In this document: positions 9,597-20,781 of the stretch, piece after piece
Numbering within the stretch: position 1 is the first letter of the stretch
How the letters are laid out: each line of letters begins with the position of its first letter
Source of the DNA: Penium margaritaceum
Taxonomy: Eukaryota > Streptophyta > Zygnematophyceae > Desmidiales > Peniaceae
NCBI GenBank assembly: GCA_023375785.1
Contig: SZWC01000841.1
Coordinates: 144,272 to 185,716, forward strand
Length of the DNA stretch: 41,445 nucleotides
Reading direction: 5' to 3'
Notes under the pieces: generated by a model
The model's input: the letters and a program-made list of their open reading frames with translations, nothing else
Told to the model about the DNA's origin: nothing
The model's database searches: none
Made by a program: the position numbers and the translations under genes

Positions 9597-10201
9597 TGTT
9601 AAATGTTTTTGTCCGTTGTTCAATGTTGTAGGACGGACCAGGAATGCTCTGCTCCTTGTGGAGGTATGACACCTAGATCTGTTGTAGTGTGACTCAACTA
9701 TGCTCTGTCTCATGTGAGATATGTCCTGTGTGTAGACCATGTGGGTGAGTGGTTACCTGAGCCATTTTGTTGATTTGGCCAAGCGAGAGGTCATGAGTTT
9801 GATCCTGGCCCCATGCACATGGTTGGTGGCTACATGGTTGGTCTGTCACCTTGAAACTAGGATGCCTATGCGTCAAGCCCACAGCGCAAGTCCATTGGTG
9901 ATGTGGCTGGTTCAGGGCACATCCAAGGAATGAGGTTTTGAGTTCTAGGACTGGACAAACAGCAATAAAAGGAATTTTCTTTCATGCTGATCAGTTAATC
10001 CTTGCTTGATGCTCTCTTGCGTATTGACGACTTGAGCTCTTCTTGAGATTCAATGCTAAGGCGTTAGTACTCTTGAAGGTGAAGTGTATGCCTGATTAAG
10101 TTTGGGGTGCATGACACATGTAAACAAAGGAAGAAGGTGTAAAAAAAAGCTTTCCGGTTATGCGGCTTCTTTGCCAGAGGTGGTTAGCTCAGTAGCTAAC
10201 A
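9597..10201 (+). repeat. 3' LTR of element B (605 bp)
   Basis: It begins TGTTAAATG after purine tract AAGGGAGAGA and ends GCTAACA, the same termini as A. It lacks the SINE-like insert. Its TATA box is altered (AATAAAAGG near 9964). Confidence 0.92.
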
Positions 10202-10404
10202 GACTTTTCATTGCTGAGAATGCTGCTTCCATGAGTTTGTAGACGGCTTCCTAGCTTTTCTCTATATCTTCTTCTTTTGTATCTCCTTAGAATGCTTCTT
10301 CAGCTTCACCCTCCGATCCATCCCGAGCGGTTACCATTCTCTGGAGCCTTCATTTTGGTGGCACACTCCCTCTGGATAATTCATCTTTTGGTGGTTGGTC
10401 TCGA
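10202..10404. other. Unassigned spacer
   Basis: T/C-rich sequence after element B. I see no gene, repeat or RNA that I can name. Confidence 0.5.
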
Positions 10405-12535
10405 GTGTGGCATCGTCGTTGCCGCATGACCCATCATGCTGGACAGGGCTCTGATGGATTATCCGTTTCTAGGACAATTGTTGCTCATCGTGTTGTGGAG
10501 GATAGTGGCTATTGGGGACAACCAGCCACATCGATATTGACAAGGTCAGCACCTTCGCCCATGAGCAGCATCGCGGAGTCATCTCATGCATACGCAAATG
10601 CCACGGTGTTGACACATGACGTAGAGTCAGATCCAGACATGGCGTTGATGGTGGAGACAAGTGTGTCATGGAGGTCGATATCCACGACGGGCCAAGAAAA
10701 TGATATTTTGCAGCAGTCGACTGTATTAGGAGCGGTGCAAGACCCGCGTCCTTGGATGGTTCCACTCGCGGCTTCGACCGTTGGCGGCCTGGTGGTGGCA
10801 GAGGAGCCTCATACGTCCCAATATGCCTCTTGCAGAATTTTGGGGGAGTTGGTACAGCAGGCTCACACCAGCCTGGCAATAGTCGTAGTGCAAGAGACAT
10901 GCATATGATCGAGGGCAACTTCCACACCGGGTAGGATCCGGACATTCTGCAGCAGTAGATTGCATCAAGAGCGGTGCAACCCCCGCGTCCCTGGATGGTT
11001 CCACTCGCGGCTCTGATCGGTGGTGGCCTGGTGGTGGTAGAGGAGCCCCGTACGACCTAGGATGCCTCTTGTGGACTTCCGTGGGAGTTGATGCAACAGG
11101 CTCAGACAAGCCCAGCAACAGTCACAGTACAGGGACAGAGTGGATCGGCTGGTGTTTAAGACGTGGAGGTATTATGCAGAGTAGTGCTATTGCGAGAGAT
11201 CACCGGGATATGTGCTGTAGCAGAAAGAACAGGCTCGACCTTGTCATCGGCGTTACCCGAGGACCAGCTTGAGCATCATGAGTCTTCCATGTTCCCAGAG
11301 TCCATGAATTCCCGTATACACGGAGGAGCAACGACACACATGACACACTTGGGTGATGATCCTCACTGCATCATGGAGCGGGTGACAGCAACCGGATTTC
11401 GCTGTGAGACAATGTGTGAGCGTCAGTTGCACTTGCTAGTTTCCTTGACTGTCATTGGATCCATTGTCAAGCCAGGGTATTGCATAGCTTCATCCACTAT
11501 GCCGGCAGCTGAGGATAGTGAAACAAATCAGACCAGGTAGATGGAGTCACCTCGTCAACAGCAACTCAGTTCTGCCCTCACGTATTCATCCGTTGGTGAC
11601 CATACTGATCACATCGATGATGAGAGTGGCGGTACCTGCACGTACGACATGTCCACATGCTCCGCAGAATTTGACGACTCTACCTTCTCCTTCTCTCTCG
11701 ACATGCGACCACTCATCCCTCCTCGTTTGACAGACATGAGTTGCGGTCGGGATGCGACACCTTCAGCTGTGTCCGACTGTCCAGCATCTCAGTATATTGC
11801 GAGTTTGGTTGACCCCTCAGGAGGATGCAGCAGCACCGGCTCCATCGTCTTCAGCAGCAGAGATGCAGATGGAGTTGTACTTGCGAGATCTATAGTCTAC
11901 GTGTGCAGCATCCAGTGAGACAGAGTTGGTCGTACTTGAGGCAGACATGGGCCACCTCCGCATGTCCGAGGCAGCTCACGCTGACTTATACGAGCATGCA
12001 GAGATGTTGCAGCGGGAGGTGATGGCGGTGCAGGAGTGACTGTTAGTGCAGGGGAGCACCACTACCATCCGTATGAGCTTTCCACTATCAGGATCTTACA
12101 CATTTGTCCTAGGGGAGGATCGTGTACCAGCTCCGAGTTTGACGTCCGATGGAGACACTACCACGGAAGAGGTCAGAATACCTTTAGTTTTCAGCATCCT
12201 CACTCCCGACGACTCCATCATCACTCCTCTTTCTACACCTATTTCCATCACGGATCTTCCTCCACCTACCTCAGCAGCTCCATCTTCATCTTCGTCCACC
12301 TGTGCGGGTCCGGCTGAGTGTGCCAGCCCTCCTCCCCTTGTGGTCATGCACCCTTGCGCTTCAGGGTGCTCCATCCCGCCTCAGAGGTCAGCTCTGCCAC
12401 TTCATCCACGGCTGTGGGCTGCTCGCCCACTCCCTGCCCTACAATGTACTCTAATGCTCCACTGTATAGCAGATAGAGGAGAGACGGAGGATTGGGACTT
12501 GTGGCGGTCTCAGGAGCATTGGCATGCTCTATGAG
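10405..12535 (+). pseudogene. Decayed coding-like region, unknown product
   Basis: Long plus-strand frames follow each other: 10405-10908, then 11163-11918 interrupted only by TAG 11538-11540, then about 11800-12535 interrupted by TAG near 11896 and TGA 12037-12039. The last part holds a heptad-like charged stretch (LEADMGHLRMSEAAHADLY ... LQREVMAVQE) that could form a coiled coil. A Ser/Thr/Pro-rich segment (SLTSDGDTTTEE, DLPPPTSAAPSSSSS) follows. I recognise no family. Composition and layout would suit a gag-like or structural gene, but this is only inference. Confidence 0.4.
10704..11142 (+). repeat. 239-bp tandem duplication
   Basis: Bases 10704-10905 and 10944-11142 are diverged copies. 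Both encode DILQQ, PRPWMVPLAA, GGLVV and EL-QQA-TS, but in different frames, because the offset of 239 is not a multiple of three. The second copy has stops. This supports a former coding repeat of about 80 residues, later shifted. Confidence 0.75.
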
Positions 12536-12940
12536 GTGTAGAGAATGCTACTATGGCGGCAGCAAGAGCTCCATCCTTCAGATGGTAGCAGACTTGTGCA
12601 TGAAAGGGGGAGCTTCGTTATGGTACAGTGACGACACGTTACTTTCCCAGGATCACAGAGAGAAGATTTATCCATGTCAGCGCTTGTCAGAGTGAGCGGC
12701 TGTTTCTGGCATCATTTTTTGCTAGTATGACATCAACACCTTGATTAAGCACGTTGGCGTCAGGTTCCTCTGCCCAGGGGGTGTGTTGTGTGGACTTTGA
12801 CCTGTTGCAATGTTACGAGAGTTGCATGACGAGGGGTCTTTGCTCTACCTCGAGGGTGCTACAGCAACCGGCGTATGACTCATGTCACGTGCCAGCGCAC
12901 ACCATATGCATGTGATTGCAGGTGGATCATAGTACTTTGT
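12536..12940. other. Unassigned spacer
   Basis: No convincing gene or repeat seen. Short frames only. Confidence 0.5.
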
Positions 12941-13912
12941 TGGTCGAGGCCCAGGCACTTGGTAGTTTGTATCAGTGTCACAAGAAGACCCTCTTGCTTT
13001 ATGACCTCTAGATGATGTGCTTTGTGCTAGTATGTGTGTGCATGTGTGAGACTTATTGTACGGTCGAGACCCGAACACTTGGTGGGATATACCAGTGTCA
13101 CAAGGAGACCTTATACCCTTCATTGTGCTCCTGAGGACAGCAGGCTTGCCCTATGTGCTTGGAGGAGGAGTCAGTGTATGTGTGTGGTTGATTGGTGCTC
13201 TCCGTGGTTTCGCACGAGCCATCATTCCATGTCTTGCCTCACTTTTCCTTGCGTTGATGGCTATGTCAGCCACGGGGAGTGTTGGTTTATGTGGCTTCGA
13301 CCCGTCGTGAGCAACGGTGACGAATTAGCCATATACCCCACATTGGTGGTACAGGGTAGAGGAGAGCGTGACGACACGATGGGCCTCCGAAGTGTCCTGC
13401 AACTTCTCTAGCACGTATGACTGTGCCGGCGAACCGCAAACGATGCGTTTTGGCAGGGTGGTTGGTTTGTCGGGAGCTAGGAGAATTTTCTTGGTGGGTC
13501 GAGACCCGCGCACACGGTGGATTGTACTAGTGCGACGAGGAGACCCGATGGTACTAGTGTCGGTTCCGAGACTCAAAAGGCGTGTTGTGCTGACTGGACG
13601 TTGATTCTGTGTACTTTCAAACACTGTTCGTTTACTCTCAGTGGTTGAGACCCGGGTACTTGGTGGTCTATGCCAATGCCCCCGGAGACCTAGCACTGAT
13701 TGGTGATTAGAAGTGTAAAGCTTGCATGTGGCTGAGACCCCGACGTTCGCTGACATGTTCCGACGTCTCAGGAGGCCTAAACTTGCCTAGCCTGGCTAGA
13801 TGGTAATGCGTGTGTGTTACCGTAGAGTCTGGATGTGCATAGGGTATATTGCATGTTTCTTGTCGGTCGAGATCCGGACACACGGTTGACTGTTCCGATG
13901 CCTCGGGCGACC
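12941..13912 (+). repeat. Scattered family of about six 50-nt repeats
   Basis: Diverged copies of a unit near GGTCGAGACCCG, then ACACTTGGTGG, then CAGTGTCACAAGGAGACC, lie at about 12941-12990, 13061-13110, 13496-13545, 13642-13690, 13730-13777 and 13864-13912. All are on the same strand, with spacers of about 40 to 385 bp. The core GAGACCC is the best-kept part. No open frame links them. Confidence 0.7.
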
Positions 13913-14197
13913 TCCGTTGTGTGGTTTCATGTTCTGTGACACGCGTATTCCCCGAGCGTGCCTTTTGGCGCGACGGGACAACGAAGCCTGGTGGGCTAGC
14001 CGCCAGTCCCCAGTACATAAGCTCTCAGTAGGGCTCATTGTACTCGCTCCTTGTTCTTAATGCATTTCAGAATAAGCCAGATTTGGCCTTCATTGTTTGC
14101 CTCTCACACACTGAGCTCATGGAAGTTTTGCATGGGCCTGCATGCCCTAACTAATTATAATTGGAGCCACCACGGGTTGGTGCTCTGGCGCCAGCTG
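13913..14197. other. Unassigned spacer
   Basis: I see no gene or named repeat between the scattered repeats and the LTR scrap. Confidence 0.5.
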
Positions 14198-14286
14198 GGT
14201 CCGCATGAGGGATCTGCACGAACATGGACACAACCAAGTGATCGCAGTAAGCTGTACAAACAGACAGGATGACTAACATCACAACA
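14198..14286 (-). repeat. LTR fragment related to element F
   Basis: It matches 40178-40263, the outer end of the F 5' LTR, in order: GGGTCCGC, GGGATCTGCACGA, ATGGACACA, GTAAnCTGTACAA and ATCACAACA. The rest of the LTR and the internal region are not visible, so it is a scrap of an older insertion in the same orientation as F. Confidence 0.7.
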
Positions 14287-14350
14287 TGTTTGATTTTTTC
14301 CATTCGCTTGTTCTTTTTATCTAACTCTTACAGTTTCGGTCATATCAAAT

Positions 14351-14527
14351 CTGACCCCTGACCAGTTACATTGTCATTGGTCACATCACATATCTCACAA
14401 CGTCCTCTCACACAGAGAACGACAGTGTAAGGGTTCCTTCATTCCCTCTAAGACCTATGCATGAACTTAACACCAATGCATTACACGCATTGTTGCCTTC
14501 TACAATGCCACACATTCCTTGCAAGGT
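14351..14527 (+). repeat. Direct repeat Z, left copy
   Basis: This stretch starting CTGACCCCTGACCAGTTACA and ending GCAAGGT recurs at 40331-40498 with roughly 85% identity and a gap of about 14 bp. The left copy ends exactly where the D 5' LTR begins, and the right copy follows the D 3' LTR end closely, so Z brackets the whole nest. Confidence 0.8.
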
Positions 14528-15136
14528 CTTGGTTGTGCCTGTTGAACACGCAAGTGACCTCTTGACTCCATCCATTCACACACACCATCAGTGCAGGTGA
14601 CTGAGCTGAAATGAGTCTCAAGACGCACACGCTGTGCGTCACGCACCAGGGGTGTCCAAGCCGGGTACAAGATTGGCGTGACCCCGTTTGTGCACAGCTG
14701 AGCAAGAGAGAGTGTTTGCGGATTTCGGCATATGAGAGAGAAAATGAGAGATATGCATGCCCCACATACGCTCGTGGTCGATTTGGCTCCTTGTTTTAAC
14801 TGCTTTGCATGCTGTGCCTGTTTTGTAGCTCACGGCACAGGGTTGCTCATCCTGCGGGGTCACACTCTCGGTCACTCCAAGGAGTAAGAAACCACGGCGG
14901 CTTCATGCCGACCGATTCGGTCCGACCCGGGGTGGAGGCCGGGCCCCACATTGGGCTACCCGTGTGGGTGGCCCGGTCAACCGAATGCTAAGAGCTCGCT
15001 TGCTCTTGACTCTTGTTACTTGTCTCTTGTTTTTCATAAGTTTTCACCAACTCCTTACCTCTCCTGTCACCATGGATGTTGCGTGAACTTCACATGTATG
15101 GTAGAGAGGGTGTGTCGGCATCTTGCCGTTACCTAA
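14527..15136 (+). repeat. 5' LTR of element D
   Basis: It starts TCTTGGTTGTGCC, against TGTTGGTTATGCC in the 3' copy, so the terminal TG is mutated. It ends near CCGTTACCTA. Long blocks match 32915-33379 (for example CCGGGTACAAGATTGGCGTG) and 40269-40318. Confidence 0.88.
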
Positions 15137-15148
15137 TCGCATCAGAGC
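15137..15148 (+). other. Primer binding site of D
   Basis: TCGCATCAGAGC aligns with TGGTATCAGAGC, complementary to the 3' end of initiator Met tRNA, with two differences (C for G and C for T). It follows the LTR end directly. Confidence 0.7.
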
Positions 15149-15530
15149 AGGAGGGAACCGCCCTTCCTCTCAACCGATCCTACACCAGTGGCATGTCATA
15201 CGGAGAGGCGCTCTAGCCGCCATGTCGAGGTCTACACCCACACCTCTAGGAAACCCCAACGCACAACTAAAATTTCTCAGCTACGCCACCCTTCAGTACC
15301 GCTTGTCCACGACACTGTGTTCCTATTGCACGAGTGTCTACAGCCATTCTTGGCTCGACACGCTGCTCATCTGCAGCTCCGCAGCATCACAGAAACTGAG
15401 CTCAACAACACTCGCTACGACATTCTAGCCCGGAGCGTCAGCTGCGGGCCTGTAGTTCTCGGTCCCACAGCTTTGTGGTCTCGGTCTCTCCGGTTTCCAC
15501 TGTTTCTTTGCACCTCTGTGCCATGCTGCA

Positions 15531-17080
15531 TTGCCACAACATGCTCACAGCATAGCAGCCCACAAATCACAGCTCTCGGCTGCACCACTCTTACCTCTCT
15601 CGCAACTTGGACGTCTGCCCTGCATCTCTCCAGACACTACATCTCTTGACAGCACTACCCTCGGTTGCTCACGTCTCTCCTGTCGCACATCGCACAAAGT
15701 CCACAACAAATCTGTTGGATGGCTTCACCACTGCCTGGCCCCACTGTATGCATACCGGGACATTCTGCACTACGTCTCCTTACCTAGCAATAGCAGCAGC
15801 TGCTGCGTCTGTGGCTCGTTCCGCCACCCTGGCTTCACCACGGAAGGCGGCTGTCATGAACAGGAGCGCTTTTACGAGAAGATTACACGAGGCAAGGAGC
15901 AAGCAGATCAGGCGGGGATCAAGGCCAGGTTGCGACGTTGCCGCTGTGACAGCCTAGGGTACTATCTTGGGGAGGACTACGGCCCGGCAGACAAAGGGGC
16001 TCGCGCTGACGCCGCCGAGTACACAGCCTACTGTCAGTCTGCCTCGAACGACTCGACAACCGTGTAGAACACACCAGCAACGGGGCCGTCACGCGAACAA
16101 CGTCGTCCTCCATCCCCTGTTAGCTCACCCATTGCCTGTAGGACACGCTGGCAGAGTCAGCTTGTCGCCCCTAGTGGGACGGCACCAGCTGCACCAGCAG
16201 CCCCAGCAAAGCCAACCGGTGCAACCTCACATCGCGTTGCTTCTCCCGCTGCATCTCAGGCTACTGCTGCACCTTCTGGAACTCCTGACATCCTCTCTAT
16301 TCTGGAAGCCACACCTGTTTCTAGCGTTGTTGTATCTTTCACGTTTGTTGTTACAGCGCGTGCTACGCATGCACGTGCTAGCACTGCTACTGGCAGGGAA
16401 GTTTAGACCTACACCACTGTTGCCCCTGACCAAGGCCCTCTTGCNNNNNNNNNNNNNNNNNNNNNNNNNNNNNNNNNNNNNNNNNNNNNNNNNNNNNNNN
16501 NNNNNNNNNNNNNNNNNNNNNNNNNNNNNNNNNNNNNACCTCACATCGCGTTGCTTCTCCCGCTGCATCTCAGGCTACTGCTGCACCTTCTGGAACTCCT
16601 GACATCCTCTCTATTCTGGAAGCCACACCTGTTTCTAGCGTTGTTGTATCTTTCACGTTTGTTGTTACAGCGCGTGCTACGCATGCACGTGCTAGCACTG
16701 CTACTGGCAGGGAAGTTTAGACCTACACCACTGTTGCCCCTGACCAAGGCCCTCTTGCAGCCGTTGTAGTTAACATTGCCACGTAGGTCACAGCAGTACC
16801 TGATCCTCTCGCGACAGCAGCAGCCACAGCTACACCTGCTCTCTCCAATGGTGTTACCTCCATCCAGACCTCAACTGCTCAAGTGTCCCCTACAGTTGCA
16901 TCCTCATCGCTTGACCCTCAGATCCGCATCCTGGTCACAGCTACAGCTGCCGCCTCCACCTTCACAGGTACCGTCCTTGTTGGAGTCGCCTATCTCATTG
17001 TCTCCATATCCTCCTCTGTTGCTGTCATCGTAGCTTCAGCAGCAGCTGCACTGCTGCCATTGTTTGGCCTGCGTCGTTAG
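15531..17080 (+). pseudogene. Relic ORF upstream of gag in D, with hydrophobic C-terminus
   Basis: A frame in the leader reads a charged segment (ERFYEKITRGKEQADQAG, DKGARADAAEYTAY) up to TAG 16065-16067. It then gives a Thr/Ala/Pro/Ser-rich stretch, a second TAG and, after the assembly gap, the same protein again from 16538 in another frame. From about 16883 it ends with roughly 40 strongly hydrophobic residues (FTGTVLVGVAYLIVSISSS, VAVIVASAAAALLPLFG) and LRR-stop, like a C-terminal membrane anchor. No family is recognised. It may be a non-canonical retroelement ORF or chance low complexity. Confidence 0.4.
16224..16758. repeat. Assembly duplication flanking a 93-N gap
   Basis: Bases 16224-16444 and 16538-16758 appear identical (221 bp) on either side of 93 N (16445-16537). 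This is an unmerged overlap in the assembly. True local length is probably 314 bp shorter. Confidence 0.9.
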
Positions 17081-17262
17081 CCGTGGTGAGCCTTGTTGTG
17101 TGGGTACGCTTCTCTTCTCTCCTCGCTTTCCTTTCTGTGGCCATGTGCGTGCACTCCACTCCCTGTCATGCAGATCCATAGAGCAGATTACCCTTTTCCC
17201 ATACCTTCCCACTCCCACTGGGGCAAGGGAAACTCTACCAAAAAACTTGTAGCCCACTCACC

Positions 17263-18566
17263 ATGCCAGTTGACGACGATCAGTATGTTGTACTTCAGTA
17301 AGAGCAGGGAAGAGAGTGTGTTGCTCTCCAAGCTGTCCTCATTGCACAGCGTGTTGCAGAGGAAAAGCTACGAGTAGAACAGGGTGATTAGGAGACCTTT
17401 GCCGATCATATCTTTGAACTTTGTCTCAACCACTTGCAGCCTGCATTGCGCTCCACGCCCACCACGAAAGTTGCTGCTGACATTGGTACTGTGTTTTCCA
17501 CCTCGTCGGCTTCCGCATCCAACACCACAGCCTCTCTCACTTCGAACTCCCTTGCTGTGGTGGCTACGGCTGGCATTGCCGGTGCCAAAGCTCTTGCACA
17601 GCCCGCGCATTGCAAACCTGATTTTGACTCAGCGCCATCTCACTTCACCTCTAACCTCTCCTTCGCTTCGTGGGAGGTTTGATTCAGTTCTTGGGCACAA
17701 GGTGAACAAATTCGGGAAGACTACCACCTGCCCAATACCTCTGCAAACCCCCTGTTCATGCCCACTGACGCTGAGTCCGCGTATGCTGCCCGTGCTCTTG
17801 TTCGTGTTGGACCTGATGATCTCACTGATGAGATTGGGTCCTACAATGCTGACACTACTCGCCACACACCTGCTCACCATGTTGGCGCCTATGCACTCAT
17901 CAAGCCTTGCACTACTGTCACTGGGCACGCTGCATAGAGTGTCCTCATCGTATAGTTCAACCGTCACTCGATGCCTAGGCCCGCAGCCTTTGCCTTCTGA
18001 AAGATCTCGGCAAAGCAGCACCCGGACAACTTCCCACTGTTCTCTCTACTGTCAACAGCCTCATCCCTGAGTCGTCTGAAATCTTCAGGGAGGTGAAGGG
18101 CTTTGAGCTCAAGCGTCTTGCAGCCAATCATGTGCCTGCTAACTCTCTTCCTAGCATTGGTGCTCCCTGGGAGTTCACCTCCCAACGCCTCATTGACTGG
18201 TGGAGCACTCTCCAAAACAAGCGCATCAATCGCGCGCTTGTTGCCGCTTTCACCACTGCACTCCCTTCTACCTCATCATCCTCTACCTCTTCCTCCTCAC
18301 CTTCCTCCTCTTCCATGTCTCTTCGTGACCAAGGGGGAGGGGGTGGTGGTCGTGGTCGCGGTCCAAGCAAAGGTACCGGTGGTTGTGGTTCTGGCGGACA
18401 AGCCGACCGCGGCAAGGGGAAGGGCGCCAGCAACACCTCTTCCTCTTCCACTCCCAGCACTGTCATGTGCTGGAACTGTGGCGCCGTCAGCCATTCTGCA
18501 CCCAAGTTTTTGTCGCCGCTGGACAACGAGCGCCTTGCCTCCGCCATGCGTGCACACTGGGCATGA
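17263..18566 (+). pseudogene. gag: Gag of element D
   Basis: The start ATG at 17263 (MPVDDDQYVV) fits the coding frame, but TAA at 17299 and TAG at 17389 follow. Then comes ETFADHIFELCLNHLQPALRS up to TGA 17680, and further broken frames. From about 18093 another frame reads GFELKRLAANHVPANSLP, SQRLIDWWSTLQNKRINR, a Ser run, a Gly/Arg-rich patch and CWNCGAVSHSAPKF. That is a CX2CX4HX4C zinc knuckle whose last Cys is Phe (TTT for TGT would be one change). The product would be the RNA-binding capsid precursor. Confidence 0.7.
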
Positions 18567-19992
18567 CCCTCCGATGGATCCGGGAGCACCTCTCGTGTTG
18601 CTACTCCCAGTGCTCCGACAAGCCGCGGCACTCCTGTCACCACCGAAGCAGTCGCCTACACCACCACTGCTACTCTGTCCCCACTTCCTTAGCCTTGGGG
18701 TTGGCCCCCTGGGTATGGTGGGCCGGTCTTCTACGGCTCCCAATCAGGCGCCTACTCTCCTCCCACCTAAGCATCTCCACCCTATCCGTCCCATCGTCCC
18801 TCCTCCAGCGTTGTCATTACCCCTAACCCACATGAGGAGGAGCATCAATTGGACGCTACGCTATCTTACACCATCCACTAGTGTCATCTTTGTGATCAGG
18901 GAGTTGAGAGTGAGCGCTCTGGGTTGGAGCCTCTTGCTTGTGTCGTTGATGGACTGTTACATGGTCCACCATCCGGTCATGTTCTTGGTTGTCTACCTAT
19001 TGATGTCGCGTGGATTGAGGACTTGCAGTCTGTGGGCTTGCCTTGATTTCTTGCTGCATGTGGTCAACGTTTGTCTCCGCACGCCGCCATTGCTGTAGTG
19101 AGTCATGACCCCTCCATTCTTTGTGCGTCGAGTGGCTTCTGAATCATTGACTCTGGAGCCGCCCACAACATGACTTCGTCGCACGCATCCTTTGTCTCTC
19201 TTGGTCCTATTGGCTCTTTTCGATTTGTTTGCACTGGCTTCGGTCAAGGGGTTGGGATTGTGTGCTTCGTTGGCCCTGGGGGGGGGGGGGGAGCTGTTCT
19301 TGCCAGACATCTTGTATGTTCCATCACTTGAGCTGAGAATTCTCTCTGTTACGACACTTGATGACCAGGGCATGGACTTCTGCTCCAGACACGGCATTGC
19401 ACCTGTCTCATACCGCACATCCGGCCGCATTCTCCTACAGGGAAAATACTATGATTGCCTTTTTCGTATTCCCACCTTGGCGCCCGCTTCCGCCACTGCT
19501 GTCCACATGCATGTTGCTCGCTCTCTTTCCCTTGCACATGCACATCTGCTCCACCGCCGCCTATGCCACATTCATACTACTGCCATTGGCAGCCTTCTTT
19601 GTTTGCTTCCAGCTGATGGCCTTGATGCTGCCACGTTCCTTGTCCCTTGTCCCCCTGGCTGCCTTGAATGTTCTCAAGGCAAGATGCACCGGTCTCCTTT
19701 CTCCACTTTTGAGTCTCGCACCTCCCATCCCCTCGACCTGCTGCATGCTAATGTCATGGGGCCTTTTCCTCATGAGGCTCTTGGGGAGGTGGGTTGCTAC
19801 ATCCTCTGTCTCACTGATGATTTCTCTTACATGCGTTGGGACTTTTCCCTCAAGAAAAAGAGTGAAGTTTGCTCAACTCTTGAGTCCTGGCTTCCACAGG
19901 CTGAAGTTGCCTGTGGTTGTCGCCTCCGTGTCTTTTGTTGTGATCGTGTCGGTGAATTCATTGGTCCTACCTCGCATTTCCTCTCGTCTTGA
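18567..19992 (+). pseudogene. Protease and integrase N-part of element D
   Basis: The gag frame continues with several stops to a TGA at 19140-19142, directly before IIDSGAAHNMT, the intact protease active site (Asp-Ser-Gly). A run of 14 G at 19278-19291 then shifts the frame; beyond it ELFLPDILYVPSLELRILSV is the protease flap region. The HHCC domain (HLLHRRLCHIH ... CLECSQGKMH) and the start of the integrase core follow. The first core Asp is Asn here (HANVMGP), and the second is kept in CCDRVGEF. It ends at TGA 19990-19992. Confidence 0.8.
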
Positions 19993-20781
19993 GGTGTGAG
20001 TATTGAAACCATAGCTCCCTATACACTTCAGAAAAATGGCGTATCTGAACGCTATAACATGACTCTTGCTGACGGTGTGTGTACCCTTCTCAGTGCGCCT
20101 GACCTTCCTCCTTTGTTCTCTTTTGAAGCCATGTCCTACATGACGTAGATGTGGAAACGTGTTCCCCACGGTCCTCTCCCACGTCATGTCACACCCTTTG
20201 AATGTTGGTTTGGCAGTCGTACGAACCTACGCCTTGCTTGTGTCTGGGGTTGTGCCGCTACCGTCTGGCTCCCCGAGGACCTTCATGACGGCAAACTCAG
20301 ACCGCGCGCTCGCTTGTGCACCTTCCGTGGGATCTCCGCCATGTCCAAGGCCTGGCGCTTCTGGGACCCAGATCGTGCCCGTGTTGTCGATTCTTGTGAC
20401 ACCCTCTTCTTTGAGGACATCTTTCCTCGCAACCTGTCCCGTGTCTCTCCATCCTCTTCCCTGTCCTTACTCCGTCGGCTTGAGGGGATGGGGTCTGTTC
20501 CAAACTCCGGTCTCGTTGGGGTATCGTCACCGCCCTCTGACTCGGCTCCTTCCTCTATCGACCTCTCTCCTCCTATGCTTCACATGTCATCCAAATTTGA
20601 CACGCTCCTCATCACTCCGTTTGCATCCCCATCTGGTCCTTCCATAGCACCCTCCCCTTCTATGTCTTCTGAGTCTGCGCCAGTGCCTCTCAATGCTCCG
20701 TCACTGTCTCTTTACAGTGACACACCCGCTCCAGTGCATCCTCCACTGCAACCGGTTCCACTGCTAGACCCAGTAGACTAG
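19993..20781 (+). pseudogene. Integrase C-part of element D
   Basis: The frame is the same as the preceding part. LQKNGVSERYN carries the catalytic Glu. SYMT is followed by TAG 20146-20148 where F has Trp (YMTWVWNRLPHG), then VPHGPLPRHVTPFECWFGSR, the GKLD-like block KLRPRARLCTFRGIS and AWRFWDPDRARVV. The remainder is the Ser/Pro-rich linker typical of this lineage between integrase and RT. Confidence 0.82.

Larger units (their letters stand above)
7216..10201 (+). mobile_element. Copia element B, 5'-truncated relative of A
   Basis: From about 7216 the sequence follows element A from the integrase C-terminus (A position near 3270) through RT, RNase H, purine tract and one LTR (9597-10201). 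Everything 5' of that, including the 5' LTR, is missing, so no target duplication can be scored. It carries stops at 8439 and 8988, frameshifts, and an assembly duplication at 8924-9224. Confidence 0.9.

Noticed and set aside
12941-13912. CRISPR array
   Set aside because: Copies are diverged, spacers vary from about 40 to 385 bp, and the setting is eukaryotic.
14351-14527. Repeat Z as a very long target duplication of D
   Set aside because: Copia integrases make 5-bp duplications; about 170 bp at 85% identity needs another explanation.
18128-18743. Minus-strand frames rich in Glu or Gly opposite D gag
   Set aside because: They are complements of the Ser-run and Gly-rich patch of D Gag.
18103-19098. 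Plus-strand frame of 331 codons
   Set aside because: The Gag knuckle and the protease site of D lie in another frame over the same bases; this one shows no domain and is a shadow.
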